From Actinoplanes oblitus (lineage in GTDB: Bacteria; Actinomycetota; Actinomycetes; Mycobacteriales; Micromonosporaceae): a stretch of 64,000 nt of DNA. The notes below the pieces were generated by a model that saw only the letters and a program-made list of their open reading frames with translations, was not told where the DNA came from and made no database searches. Position 1 is the stretch's first letter. Each line of letters begins with the position of its first letter. Where the stretch lies: the NCBI RefSeq assembly GCF_030252345.1, contig NZ_CP126980.1, forward strand, positions 8,317,501-8,381,500. The letters run 5' to 3'. Below, piece after piece: positions 26,943-35,529 of the stretch. Both the position numbers and the translations under genes were made by a program.

Positions 26943-27053
26943 CGAAGCGAGGGAAACCCGGGATCGGAAGCCGGGAAAGGGGCGTGGGACCGAGCAAGCA
27001 GCGAGCGCCGGCCGGGAGCGGGCCGGGAGGCCGCTCAGGCGGCCCGGAGGGGG

Positions 27054-28784
27054 CTAGAACGTCTGGATGGTGGCGATCCGCTCTTCCAGCTGCTCGATGG
27101 TGGCCTGCGCGCTCGGCGGCCCCCCACAGAGCCGCCGCAACTCCGCGTGGATCTTCCCGTGCGGCAGGTTGGTCCGGTGGTGGTGCGCCGCGACCAGGGT
27201 GTTCAGCTGGCGGCGCAGGGTGGCCCGCCGCTCCCCCGCGCTCATCTGCACGACCGGCTCGCGCGGGGCCGGCTCCGGCGCGTTCTTCGCCGCCTCCTGC
27301 TCCAGCCTCTTCTGCACGGCGAGCTGCTCGGTCTGCCGCTTGTTCAGCAGCATGGTCACCTCGTCCGGGGTGAGCAGGCCGGGCAGGCCGAGGTAGTCGG
27401 CCTCCTCAGCGGTGCCGGTCCGGGCCGGCACGCCGAACGAGGTGCCGTCGTAGATGACCTCCTGCAGCTCCGCCGTCGCCGACAGCGCCTCGAACTGCTT
27501 CTCCAGGTCGCCGATCGCGTCCTCGGACTTCTGCGCCCGCTCCAGCAGCTCGTCGTCGAGGCCGTCCTTCTCCTTGGGCGCGCCCAGGACGTGGTTGCGT
27601 TCCGCCTCCATCTCGCTGGCCAGCCCGAGCAGGTGCGGGACGCTGGGCAGGAAGACGGTGGCGGTCTCGCCGGGCTGCCGGGACCGGACGAACCGGCCGA
27701 TCGCCTGGGCGAAGTAGAGCGGCGTGGAGGCGCTGGTCGCGTAGACACCGACGGCCAGCCGCGGGATGTCGACACCCTCGGACACCATCCGGACCGCGAC
27801 CATCCACAGCTTGTCCGACGCGGAGAACTCGGCGATCCGGCCGGAGGCGCCGTCGTCGTCGGAGAGGACCACGGTGGGCGACTCGCCGGTCAGGTCGTGC
27901 AGCAACTTCGCGTACGCCCGGGCGGCCGTCTGGTCGCTGGCGATGACCAGCCCGCCGGCGTCCGGCATGCCCTCACGGACGCGCAGCAGCCGGTTGTGGG
28001 CGGCCTGCATCACCTGCGGCATCCACTCGCCCCGGTGGTCCAGGGCGGTCCGCCAGGCCTGTGCGATCAGGTCCTTGGTCATCGGCTCGCCGAGCCGGGC
28101 GGCCAGCTCGTCACCGGCGTTGGTGCGCCACCGGGTCTCCCCGGAGTACGCCATGAACATGACCGGCCGCACGACCCGGTCCTTCAGCGCGTCCGCGTAG
28201 CCGTAGACCGAGTCGGCCTTGGACCGCTGGATGCCGTCCATGCCGCGCTCGTACTGCACGAACGGGATCGGGTTCTCGTCGGAGCGGAACGGGGTGCCGG
28301 TCAGCAGCAGTCGCCGCTCGGCCGGTTCGAACGCGTCCTTGACCCCGTCACCCCAGGTCCGCGAGTCGCCGGCGTGGTGGATCTCGTCCAGGATCACGAA
28401 GGTGCGCCGGGTGACGGTACGCCGCTTGTGCACCTGCGGAGCCATGCCGACCTGGGCGTACGTCACCACCGCCCCGTGGAAGTCACGCGACGAGTGGATC
28501 TCGGAGTTGCGGAACCGGGGGTCGAGCTGGATGCCGACCCGGGCCGCCGCCTGCGCCCACTGGGTCTTCAGGTGCTCGGTCGGGCAGACCACGGTGACCG
28601 CGTCCACCGTGCCGTCGACCAGCATCTCCGCGGCGATCCGCAGGGCGAACGTGGTCTTGCCGGCGCCGGGCGTCGCCACGGCCATGAAGTCCTCGGAACG
28701 GCGGCGCAGATATTCCACCATCGCCTTGCGCTGCCAAGCCCGCAGCGGCGGGAAGATCTCCAGGTTCGGCAGAGGCGGGCTCAA
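27054..28784 (-). CDS. DEAD/DEAH (XPB-like) superfamily 2 helicase
   Basis: 576 residues. RecA-like domain 1 with Q-like LRAWQRKAM, Walker A ATPGAGKTT, CPTEHLKTQW (Ia), motif II ILDEIHH and motif III LLTGTPFR; domain 2 with VSEGVDIPRL (V) and QAIGRFVRS (VI). The C terminus is helical and charged, unlike UvrB or RecG. The overall plan resembles the XPB/Ssl2-type helicases common in actinobacteria. The only available start in this frame after a stop is TTG 28784. The substrate (DNA or RNA) is not determined. It is separated from the cyclase start by 153 bp. Confidence 0.88.
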   Translation of the reverse strand: MSPPLPNLEIFPPLRAWQRKAMVEYLRRRSEDFMAVATPGAGKTTFALRIAAEMLVDGTVDAVTVVCPTEHLKTQWAQAAARVGIQLDPRFRNSEIHSSRDFHGAVVTYAQVGMAPQVHKRRTVTRRTFVILDEIHHAGDSRTWGDGVKDAFEPAERRLLLTGTPFRSDENPIPFVQYERGMDGIQRSKADSVYGYADALKDRVVRPVMFMAYSGETRWRTNAGDELAARLGEPMTKDLIAQAWRTALDHRGEWMPQVMQAAHNRLLRVREGMPDAGGLVIASDQTAARAYAKLLHDLTGESPTVVLSDDDGASGRIAEFSASDKLWMVAVRMVSEGVDIPRLAVGVYATSASTPLYFAQAIGRFVRSRQPGETATVFLPSVPHLLGLASEMEAERNHVLGAPKEKDGLDDELLERAQKSEDAIGDLEKQFEALSATAELQEVIYDGTSFGVPARTGTAEEADYLGLPGLLTPDEVTMLLNKRQTEQLAVQKRLEQEAAKNAPEPAPREPVVQMSAGERRATLRRQLNTLVAAHHHRTNLPHGKIHAELRRLCGGPPSAQATIEQLEERIATIQTF

Positions 28785-28878
28785 GCTCCGGTGATCCCTT
28801 CATCCATGGAAAAACCCCCGCGGCGTAGGTCGCGGAGGCGAGGTACCAGCATAGCCGCGGACCGGGTCGATCCGTGGG

Positions 28879-29493
28879 TTACGGCACGGCGACCGGGGCC
28901 GACCACCGGCGGTAGAGCGCCAGCAGGCGCACCCCGGTCATCAGCGCCGCGGCGGTGACCAGCGGAAGCAGGCCGGTGACGCCGAGCCGCTGCAGAATGG
29001 TGACAAGAATCGCGCCGCCGAGGGCGACGATCGCGTAGATGTCGCGTTGCAGCACGATCGGGATCTCCCCGGTGAGCAGGTCGCGGGTCAGACCACCGCC
29101 GATCGCGGTGAGCATGCCGAGCAGGCAGGCGCCGACCGGCGGCACCCCGGCGGCCAGCGCCTTGAGCGTGCCGGTCGCGGTGAACAGGCCGAGCCCGGCC
29201 GCGTCCAGGACCAGCACCGCCCGGCGCACCCGGTTCAGCCGCGGGTGCAGCCAGAAGACCCCGACCGAGGCGAGCACCGCGGTCACCGCGTAGCGCCAGT
29301 CGGCGAAGGCCAGCGGCGGGACGGCACCAATCGTCAGGTCGCGCAGGATCCCGCCACCCAGGGCGGCCGCGAAACCCACGAACGCCACCCCGAACAGGTC
29401 GAGGCGTTTCGCGACGCCGGCCGAGGCGCCGGAGGCGGCGAACACCGCGACCCCGATCAGATCCGCGACGAGCAGTCCATATCCGCCCGTCAC
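28879..29493 (-). CDS. TRIC-family monovalent cation channel protein
   Basis: 204 residues with seven predicted TM helices in two homologous halves, each containing the glycine-rich kink sequence GGGILRDLT (about residue 46) or GGGLTRDLL (about residue 132), the hallmark of the trimeric intracellular cation channel family (UPF0126/YicG). It probably conducts K+ or similar cations across the plasma membrane. It sits 8 bp downstream of DUF3039 on the same strand. Confidence 0.92.
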   Translation of the reverse strand: MTGGYGLLVADLIGVAVFAASGASAGVAKRLDLFGVAFVGFAAALGGGILRDLTIGAVPPLAFADWRYAVTAVLASVGVFWLHPRLNRVRRAVLVLDAAGLGLFTATGTLKALAAGVPPVGACLLGMLTAIGGGLTRDLLTGEIPIVLQRDIYAIVALGGAILVTILQRLGVTGLLPLVTAAALMTGVRLLALYRRWSAPVAVP

Positions 29494-29500
29494 GCCCCGG

Positions 29501-29719
29501 TCAGGCCTTCATGGCTTCGTAGATCTCCTTGCACGCCGGACACACCGGGGAACCCGGTTTCGGCGTTTTGGTCACCGGGAAGGTCTCCCCGCACAGCGCG
29601 ATCACGTAGGTGCCCATCACGGCACTTTCCGCGATCTTCTCCTTGCGCACGTAGTGGAACATCTCCGGACCGGTGTCGGCGTCCTTGGTCTCCGGACGCT
29701 CGAGGATCTGGGTGCTCAC
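29501..29719 (-). CDS. DUF3039 protein
   Basis: 72 residues from GTG 29719 (MSTQILERPETKDAD), which matches the usual DUF3039 N terminus better than an earlier in-frame GTG at 29743. It contains MFHYVRKEKIAESAVMGTYV, then ALCGETF and VCPACKEIYE, giving three cysteines that may bind metal. A small conserved actinobacterial family of unknown role, here probably cotranscribed with the TRIC channel gene. Confidence 0.88.
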   Translation of the reverse strand: MSTQILERPETKDADTGPEMFHYVRKEKIAESAVMGTYVIALCGETFPVTKTPKPGSPVCPACKEIYEAMKA

Positions 29720-29841
29720 AGGTATCTGCCCTTCGAAGATCACTAAGTCGGTGGAGGGAAAGCTCCAGCCGACAAGTCTGACACCTCACGCCTGGTCGGT
29801 CCAACGACAACGCAGCAGGCCCGGGCCGTACCGTTGGCGGC

Positions 29842-30792
29842 GTGACTGACTTCGCTATTCGCTTCGGCGACCACGTGACCCGTGCGCGCCGCGACGGCCG
29901 GCCGGTGGTGGCCCTGGAGAGCACGATCATCTCGCACGGGCTGCCGCATCCGGACAACCTCCGGGTGGCCCGGGAGATCGAGCAGACCGTCCGGGACAAC
30001 GGCGCCGTGCCGGCCACCATCGGCATGATCGGCGGCGAGCTCGTCGCCGGTCTCGACGACGCCCAGATCGAGCATCTGGCGCTCGCCGGCGACGTGGCCA
30101 AACTCTCCGTCCGCGACCTGGCGATCGCCGCGGCCAAGCGGGCGGACGGCGCCACCACTGTCGCCGCGACCAGCGCGGTCGCCGCCGCGGCCGGGATCGG
30201 CGTGTTCGCCACCGGCGGCCTGGGCGGGGTGCACCGGGAGGCGAACCTCACCTTCGACGAGTCGGCCGACCTGACCGCGCTGGCCCGCACCCCGATCGTG
30301 GTGGTCTGCGCCGGGGTCAAGTCGATCCTGGACGTGGGCGCCACCCTGGAGCGGCTGGAGACCCTCGGGGTGTCGGTGGCCGGTTACGGCACCCGGCGCT
30401 TCCCCGGCTTCTTCATCACCGACGGCGGCTTCGACGTGGACTGGCAGCTCGATTCGCCGGAGCAGGTGGCCGACTTCATCCGGGCCCGCCGCGACCAGGA
30501 CGTGACGACCGGCGCGCTGGTGCTGGCCAACCCGCTGCCGGCCGACGAGCAACTGGACCCGGCGCTGCACGACCGGACCCTGGAGTCCGGGCTGGCGCTG
30601 CTGGCCGAGGAGGGCATCACCGGCAAGGCGGTCACCCCGTTCCTGCTGGCGCACTTCCACTCCAGCACCGAGGGGCAGAGCCTGGCGACGAACGTCCGGA
30701 TCATCCTGCGCAACGCCGCCCTGGCCGCCCGGATCGCGGTGGCCGAGAGCGGCGGCACGGCAGCGCCGGTGGGCTTCTCCGTCTCGGCCTGA
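29842..30792 (+). CDS. psuG: Pseudouridine-5'-phosphate glycosidase
   Basis: 316 residues with a GTG start. It cleaves the C-C glycosidic bond of pseudouridine 5'-phosphate to uracil and ribose 5-phosphate. Characteristic sequences: VVALESTIISHGLPHPDN, PATIGMIGGELVAGL, the catalytic-Lys region KLSVRDLAIAAAK, ATGGLGGVHREA, and YGTRRFPGFFITDGG. It is followed one base after its stop by the psuK-like kinase, the normal partner that makes its substrate. Together they degrade pseudouridine from RNA turnover. Confidence 0.95.
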   Translation: MTDFAIRFGDHVTRARRDGRPVVALESTIISHGLPHPDNLRVAREIEQTVRDNGAVPATIGMIGGELVAGLDDAQIEHLALAGDVAKLSVRDLAIAAAKRADGATTVAATSAVAAAAGIGVFATGGLGGVHREANLTFDESADLTALARTPIVVVCAGVKSILDVGATLERLETLGVSVAGYGTRRFPGFFITDGGFDVDWQLDSPEQVADFIRARRDQDVTTGALVLANPLPADEQLDPALHDRTLESGLALLAEEGITGKAVTPFLLAHFHSSTEGQSLATNVRIILRNAALAARIAVAESGGTAAPVGFSVSA

Positions 30793-30793
30793 C

Positions 30794-31810
30794 ATGCGCC
30801 GGGCCGAAGCGGACCGGGTCCCGACGGACCCGGCCCAGACGAGCCACGCGCAGGCGGACCACGCTCGGACGGGCCGGGCGCAGACCGGCCGGGCCGGCAC
30901 GGACCGGGTTGAGACGGGGCCGGTGATCGTCGTCGGGGACCTGGTCACCGACGTGCTGGTGGAGCACGACGGGCCGATCCGGCCGGGCTCGGACACCGCT
31001 GCCGCGATCCGGGTCGCTGGTGGCGGCCAGGCGGCCAACACGGCCGCCTGGCTGGCCTCGGCCGGGCGGCGGACCACACTGGTCGCGGCGGTCGGCGACG
31101 ACCAGGCCGGCCAGGACCGGGTGGCCGAGCTGGCGGCGGCCGGGGTGGGCGACGCCATCCAGGTGCTCCCGGGCGCCGCGACCGGCAGCGTGGTGGTCCT
31201 GACCAGCGGCGACGAGCGCACGATGATCACCGATCGGGCGGCCTGCCTGCTGCTCGGCCCGGCACACGTGACGGCGGCGATCGCCGCCGCGCCGCCCGGC
31301 GGGCACCTGCACCTCTCCGGCTATCCGCTGCTGCACGCCGGTTCCCGCCCGGCGGGCCTCGCGGCCCTGGCCGCCGCGCGGGACCACGGACTCACGGTGA
31401 GCGTCGACGCGGCGTCCGCTGCCCCGTTGCGCGACGCCGGACCCGAGGTCTTCCTCGCTTGGGTACGCGATGCCGACCTGCTCCTGTGCAACGCCGACGA
31501 GGCCGACGTGCTGGCCGGCGAGGGGTCCGCCGTCGAGCAGGCGCGCCGGCTCACCGCGCACGTCCGCAACGCCGTGGTCAAGCGGGGTGCCGGCGGAGCC
31601 GTGTGGGCGGCGCGGGACGGTGCCTCGTGGTCCGCCCCGGCCGTCCCGGTGCCGGTCAAGGACCCCACCGGCGCGGGCGACGCGTTCGCGGCCGGCCTGC
31701 TCGCGTCGTGGCTGGCCGGCGGGTCACCGGGCACGGCATTGGCGGCCGGCGCCACGCTCGGGGCGGCGGCGGTGCGGCTCCTGGGTGCCCGGCCGCGGTC
31801 TTCCCGGTGA
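30794..31810 (+). CDS. psuK: PfkB-family carbohydrate kinase, probable pseudouridine kinase
   Basis: 338 residues from ATG 30794. The first 43 or so residues are an odd Thr/Arg/Ala-rich extension; a GTG near 30923 (VIVVGDLVTDV) would give a normal PfkB N terminus, so the start is uncertain. PfkB signatures: VAGGGQAANTAAWLASAG and the catalytic DPTGAGDAFAAGLLASWL with Asp as base. Linkage to psuG (1-bp gap) supports phosphorylation of pseudouridine; specificity rests on context. A terminator-like stem follows. Confidence 0.88.
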   Translation: MRRAEADRVPTDPAQTSHAQADHARTGRAQTGRAGTDRVETGPVIVVGDLVTDVLVEHDGPIRPGSDTAAAIRVAGGGQAANTAAWLASAGRRTTLVAAVGDDQAGQDRVAELAAAGVGDAIQVLPGAATGSVVVLTSGDERTMITDRAACLLLGPAHVTAAIAAAPPGGHLHLSGYPLLHAGSRPAGLAALAAARDHGLTVSVDAASAAPLRDAGPEVFLAWVRDADLLLCNADEADVLAGEGSAVEQARRLTAHVRNAVVKRGAGGAVWAARDGASWSAPAVPVPVKDPTGAGDAFAAGLLASWLAGGSPGTALAAGATLGAAAVRLLGARPRSSR

Positions 31811-31832
31811 CCACCCACGGGCCGTGCAGGGT

Positions 31833-31871
31833 GGGCTGATCGTCATGGACGCGCAGCGGCCAGATCAGCCC
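31833..31871 (+). terminator. Terminator-like stem after psuK
   Basis: GGGCTGATC (31833-31841) is perfectly complementary to GATCAGCCC (31863-31871) with a 21-nt loop, starting 23 bp after the psuK stop and lying between it and the convergent DUF3099 gene. It may end transcription from either side. Confidence 0.5.
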
Positions 31872-31936
31872 GCCCGGCCCGCGCGGGAGCATGCGATCCG
31901 CACCACAGCGGACGCGCGTAAATGCGGATCTTGATC

Positions 31937-32317
31937 TCAGGGGTTCTTGTCGGTGCGGAGCGGGTCGACGACCTCGGCGTCGATGGTGACCGGCTCCTCC
32001 TCGACCGGAGCCGCCTCGCTGAGGGCCATCTGGTGCCGCTCCCGGGCGGCCGCGTCGGCGGCCCGTTCGGCCTTGCTTTTCGGCGCGCGGTCGTTCGCGA
32101 TCAGCACCGCGGCCCAGGGCAGGAAGACCATGCCGGCCGCGCAGAGGACCAGCCAGAGCGGCAGCAGCGGCACCTGCGCGCTGATCAGGACGCCGCCGAG
32201 GATGAGGCAGCCGACCCGGGCGCTCATCATGGTGACGTAGCGAATCTCCCGGCTGCGGAGCTGATCGCCAGGACTGCGCGCGGCATCGGTGATCAACACT
32301 GAGGGCTGCTTCTTCAC
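31937..32317 (-). CDS. DUF3099 membrane protein
   Basis: 126 residues from GTG 32317 with GGAGAC upstream. Conserved beginning SVLITDAARSPGDQLRSREI, then two TM helices (about 33-51 and 56-78) and AVLIANDRAPKSK at the membrane edge, followed by a charged Ala/Glu tail. This fits DUF3099. It is the last gene on this strand after the DNA glycosylase, about 100 bp away. Function unknown. Confidence 0.88.
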   Translation of the reverse strand: MKKQPSVLITDAARSPGDQLRSREIRYVTMMSARVGCLILGGVLISAQVPLLPLWLVLCAAGMVFLPWAAVLIANDRAPKSKAERAADAAARERHQMALSEAAPVEEEPVTIDAEVVDPLRTDKNP

Positions 32318-32420
32318 GGGGGTCTCCGTCCGACCCCGCCATCCTCGCACCGGTCCGCCCACCATGGCCAACCGGACCGAACTTTCCCGGCCCCGGCCGC
32401 CGCGCACCGGGCCGGCCGGA

Positions 32421-32996
32421 CTACGCCTTCGCGGCCTTCGCCTCGGCCTTGGCCGCCTTCTTGTACTCGCGGACCTTGGCCAGCGACGCGTCGTCGACGA
32501 TGTCGGCGACCGACCGGTACGCGCCGGCCTCGCCGTAACCACCGGCGGCCGCCCGCCACCCGGCCGGCTCGACACCGAGCTGCTTGCCCAGCAGGGCCAC
32601 GAAGATCTGCGCCTTCTGCTTGCCGAACCCGGGCAACGCGAAGATCCGCTGATACAGCTCGGCACCGGTCGGCACGTCCCGCCAGAGCGCCGCGACATCA
32701 CCGTCGTACCGATCGGCGATCACCCGGCAGACGTCCTGGACCCGGGCCGCCATCGCCTTCGGGAAGCGGTGCAGGGCGGGCGGCGTCGCGAAGATCTCCA
32801 GCAGCGCCGCCGGGTCGAAGTCGGCGAGCTCGGTGGCTGTCGGCTCGTGCCCCAGCCGCTCGGCCAGCACCAGCGGCGAGGTGAACGCCTTCTCCATGGT
32901 GATCTGCTGGTCCAGGACCAGGCCCAGCAGGACGGCGAGCGGGTCGCGGTCCAGCAGGGCGTTCGCCTCGGCGGGAATGGGCAGGGAGAAGCTCAT
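32421..32996 (-). CDS. HhH-GPD family DNA base-excision repair protein
   Basis: 191 residues. An all-helical glycosylase fold: LLGLVLDQQITMEKAFTSP near the N terminus corresponds to the lesion-binding helices, and the helix-hairpin-helix is FALPGFGKQKAQIFVALLG, followed by the GYR-like Asp-containing segment VADIVDDASL. The length matches the small actinobacterial HhH-GPD group. The C terminus ends in a KAAKAEAKAAKA lysine/alanine tail that could contact DNA. It lies 4 bp downstream of the GAF gene at the tail of the chemosensory operon, an unexpected neighbour. Confidence 0.88.
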   Translation of the reverse strand: MSFSLPIPAEANALLDRDPLAVLLGLVLDQQITMEKAFTSPLVLAERLGHEPTATELADFDPAALLEIFATPPALHRFPKAMAARVQDVCRVIADRYDGDVAALWRDVPTGAELYQRIFALPGFGKQKAQIFVALLGKQLGVEPAGWRAAAGGYGEAGAYRSVADIVDDASLAKVREYKKAAKAEAKAAKA

Positions 32997-33000
32997 GGGG

Positions 33001-33513
33001 TCATGATGCCGGGTCGGCGTGTTCCTCGATGCGGCGGACCGTCTCGGCGGCCATCCGGGACAGGTACGCGAGGTCGGCCTCGTCGAACTGCCGGGGCCGC
33101 ACGTCGAGCGCGCACAGGCCGCCCAGCATGTGGCCGTTCGAGGAGATCAGCGGCGCGCCGATGTACGACCGCACGCCCTCCACCCGCACCAGCGGGTTCT
33201 CCCGGTGCTCCGGGTCCTCGGTGAGGTCCGGGATGAACAGCGGCCGGCCGCCGGGCAGCAACCGCGTGCAGAACGCCCACTCGATCGGGGTGCCGTTCAC
33301 CTCGCCGACCCACGCCGGTACCGGCCCGCAACCGGCCAGGAACACCTGGGCGTCGTTGAGCAGCGCGTCCGCCAGCGCGAACGGGGTGCCGATCCGGCCG
33401 GCCACCTCCTCGACCATGCCGGCCAGGTACTCGCGCGGCGCCTCCCGATCCAGGCCGAGCCGGGCCACTTCACGCAGCCGGGCCGGGTCGTGCAGCTGCG
33501 GGTACTGCGGCAT
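33001..33513 (-). CDS. GAF-domain protein
   Basis: 170 residues from ATG 33513. A single GAF domain occupies most of the protein: LADALLNDAQVFLAGCG, EWAFCTRLLPGGRPLFIPDL, VRSYIGAPLISSNGHMLGGLCALD and FDEADLAYLSRMA. No output domain, so it is a sensor or adaptor that may bind a small molecule and act on a partner. Cys residues in the pocket (AGCG, FCTR) might bind a cofactor. It starts 2 bp after the preceding 90-residue gene and is part of the leftward chemosensory transcription unit. Confidence 0.88.
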   Translation of the reverse strand: MPQYPQLHDPARLREVARLGLDREAPREYLAGMVEEVAGRIGTPFALADALLNDAQVFLAGCGPVPAWVGEVNGTPIEWAFCTRLLPGGRPLFIPDLTEDPEHRENPLVRVEGVRSYIGAPLISSNGHMLGGLCALDVRPRQFDEADLAYLSRMAAETVRRIEEHADPAS

Positions 33514-33515
33514 CC

Positions 33516-33788
33516 TCACGGCTGGACCGTCCGGGCCAGTGCCTCGTACGTGATCAGCCGGACTTTCAGCGACCGGCCGGCCACCCGGCTCAACTCGCCC
33601 ACCTCCATCATGTGCTCGGCCACCCGGCGCAGGTCGGCCGGGTCGCTGATCGGCCGCTGCAGGCCGAGCGACTGCACGGTGAGGTTCCACAGCCCCTCGG
33701 CCATCTTCGGTCCGAGGAGCTCGCCGAAGGCCTTCACCGCGTCCTGCTCGGTCGGCCGGTCCTGGCCGTAGTCCTCGATGCGCGCCAT
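33516..33788 (-). CDS. Small hypothetical protein in the chemosensory operon
   Basis: 90 residues beginning MARIEDYGQDRPTEQD. Predicted helical and soluble, with AVKAFGELLGPKMAEGLWNL and DLRRVAEHMMEVGELSRVAGRSLKV split across two helices. I do not recognise a family. It lies 20 bp after the soluble receptor gene and 2 bp before the GAF gene, so it is likely cotranscribed and could be an adaptor. Confidence 0.8.
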   Translation of the reverse strand: MARIEDYGQDRPTEQDAVKAFGELLGPKMAEGLWNLTVQSLGLQRPISDPADLRRVAEHMMEVGELSRVAGRSLKVRLITYEALARTVQP

Positions 33789-33808
33789 CGCGCTGACCTC
33801 TTCCCTGC

Positions 33809-34855
33809 TCAGAACAACTCGATCAACGGTTCGTTCGCTGCCTCGGCATCCGAGCCGGTCTGTGCGGCGTGGGTGAACCGCTGGCGGGCCATCACGTGCT
33901 TGGCGCGCAGGTCCTCTACGTTGATGGCCTGATCCCGGATCTCTTCGGCGCTGCTCTCACCCCGGGCGTACCCGGCGACCGCCGTGGCCTGACGGCTCAC
34001 GTCGGCGACGGCTTCCGCCACATGTTCCAACATCTGGCGGCTGATGTCCTGGAACTGGACATGTCCGACCGCTCCGGTGGTCTCCTTGACCAGTTCGTCG
34101 GAGCTGCGCTGCACCTGCCGGGCGGCGTCGACGGTGTCCCGCAGGATGCCGCTGACCATCTCCGACATCTCCCGCTGGGCGTTCGCGATACCGCCCAGCC
34201 GGCGGGTCATCGCGGTCTCCTCGGACGCCGGCGGGAACTCCTGGGCCCTGTCGAACTGGGTGTCGTCGGAGAGCACCCCGTCCAGCTTGGCGGTCAGGTC
34301 GGCGATGTTGCTGCCGATGCCGTGCGCCGCCTCCGACGAGCGGTGGGCGAGTTTGCGCACCTCGTCGGCGACCACCGAGAAGCCCTCACCGGCGTCGCCG
34401 GCCCGGACCGCTTCGATCATCGCGTTCAGGGCGAGGATGTTCGTCGCCCGGCTGACCTCCTCGATCTGCTTGACGTGCTGATCGAGATCACGCATCTGGT
34501 CGACGAGCGCCCGGATCTGGTGGTCCCGGTAGAGGAAGTAGGCGATCAGGCGCCCGACGAGCTGGTCGTTCGACGAGCTGACCTCGCCCAGCTCCCGCTC
34601 GGTGCGGCTGAGGGTGCCGGCGAGCTGGGACACGTCGCCGGCCATCACCTCCGCCAGCGCATCGACCTTCACCAGCTGCTGGATGATCGCCTGCGCGGCC
34701 TCCCCGGTCTGGTCGATGACGTCGTTGACGTGGCCGTCGATCACGTCGCAGTACGCCGGGATCGGCTCCAGGGCCTCGGCCACGACGTCCCCCCGAACGC
34801 CCTGCTCCTCCGGTTGTTCGGGGGTGAGCGAGAGCCTGCGGAGAAGGCTGGGCAT
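33809..34855 (-). CDS. Soluble methyl-accepting chemotaxis-like receptor (single tip)
   Basis: 348 residues without TM segments. The N-terminal 130 residues are helical coiled-coil-like and replace a normal ligand domain. The signalling hairpin tip is [18 protein letters not shown] followed by [20 protein letters not shown]; compared with the consensus, Ala-to-Met and Ala-to-Val changes sit in the tip helix. The returning helix contains [22 protein letters not shown], resembling soluble MCP types that sense through long coiled coils. The C-terminal 60 residues carry a variable tail. It lies immediately downstream of a cheY gene. Confidence 0.85.
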   Translation of the reverse strand: MPSLLRRLSLTPEQPEEQGVRGDVVAEALEPIPAYCDVIDGHVNDVIDQTGEAAQAIIQQLVKVDALAEVMAGDVSQLAGTLSRTERELGEVSSSNDQLVGRLIAYFLYRDHQIRALVDQMRDLDQHVKQIEEVSRATNILALNAMIEAVRAGDAGEGFSVVADEVRKLAHRSSEAAHGIGSNIADLTAKLDGVLSDDTQFDRAQEFPPASEETAMTRRLGGIANAQREMSEMVSGILRDTVDAARQVQRSSDELVKETTGAVGHVQFQDISRQMLEHVAEAVADVSRQATAVAGYARGESSAEEIRDQAINVEDLRAKHVMARQRFTHAAQTGSDAEAANEPLIELF

Positions 34856-34885
34856 CCGATACCTCCGTTGCGATGGAACGGCCTG

Positions 34886-35257
34886 TCAGGCTCCGGGCAG
34901 GACCTGCTTGATCACGCCGAGCAGCTGGTCCGGTCCGACCGGCTTGACCAGCCAGCCGGTGGCTCCGGCGTTCTTCGCCTCGGCCCGCTTGGACTGCTCC
35001 GACTCGGTGGTGAGCATCAGGATCGGCGTGAACCGCATACCCGGAGCCTTGCGCGCCTCACGCGCGAAGGTGATCCCGTCCATCTGCGGCATGTTCACGT
35101 CGCTGATGATCAGGTTCGGCTTGACCCCCTTGCCGAGCTTGTCCAGCGCCTCCTTGCCGTGTGCGGCGGTCTCCACCGCGTACCCGGCCTTGGTGAGGAT
35201 GGACTTCAGGCTCATCAGCATGGTGGCGGAGTCGTCGACGAGCATCACGGTGGTCAT
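34886..35257 (-). CDS. CheY-like single-domain response regulator
   Basis: 123 residues: receiver fold with acidic pair Asp8/Asp9 (VMLVDDSAT), phospho-acceptor in LIISDVNMPQMDG, signal-switch Thr in LMLTTES and Lys in WLVKPV. No output domain. ATG 35257 overlaps the stop of the upstream small gene as ATGA. It is one of two CheY proteins in the operon, along with the receiver of CheB. Target unknown because no flagellar switch genes are nearby. Confidence 0.93.
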   Translation of the reverse strand: MTTVMLVDDSATMLMSLKSILTKAGYAVETAAHGKEALDKLGKGVKPNLIISDVNMPQMDGITFAREARKAPGMRFTPILMLTTESEQSKRAEAKNAGATGWLVKPVGPDQLLGVIKQVLPGA

Positions 35258-35529
35258 GGTGGTTCGGTCCCCTGTCGGCTGGTGTCTCCGCAGCTCCCGG
35301 TGAGCAGCGGAAGTACCTGCGACGCCAAGAAGGCGTCTTTCGGTGCCGAGGTAATCTTCGGCCGGAACAGCAACATGGCCTGGAGCGCACCGGTGTGCAG
35401 ATGGTTGCATCGGCGCAGGCTCACCTTCGGCCGCTGGCAGGTGCGCAGCCAGCCGACCAGCTGTTCCACCTCGTCGACGGTGACCACCCCGACCAGCGAG
35501 ATGCTCTCGTCACGCAACTCGAGCGGCAA
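35254..35529 (-). CDS. Small protein between CheA and CheY, possibly STAS-like
   Basis: 91 residues from TTG 35529 with GGAGGTG 8 nt upstream. The first 20 bp overlap cheA and the last four overlap cheY, so it is surely translated as part of the operon. The pattern ISLVGVVTVDEVEQLVGWL, then KVSLRRCNHLHTGALQAML, is compatible with a degenerate STAS fold, where residues at the switch loop would be Cys-Asn-His-Leu-His. A role in controlling CheA or a phosphatase is a guess. Confidence 0.7.
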   Translation of the reverse strand: MPLELRDESISLVGVVTVDEVEQLVGWLRTCQRPKVSLRRCNHLHTGALQAMLLFRPKITSAPKDAFLASQVLPLLTGSCGDTSRQGTEPP

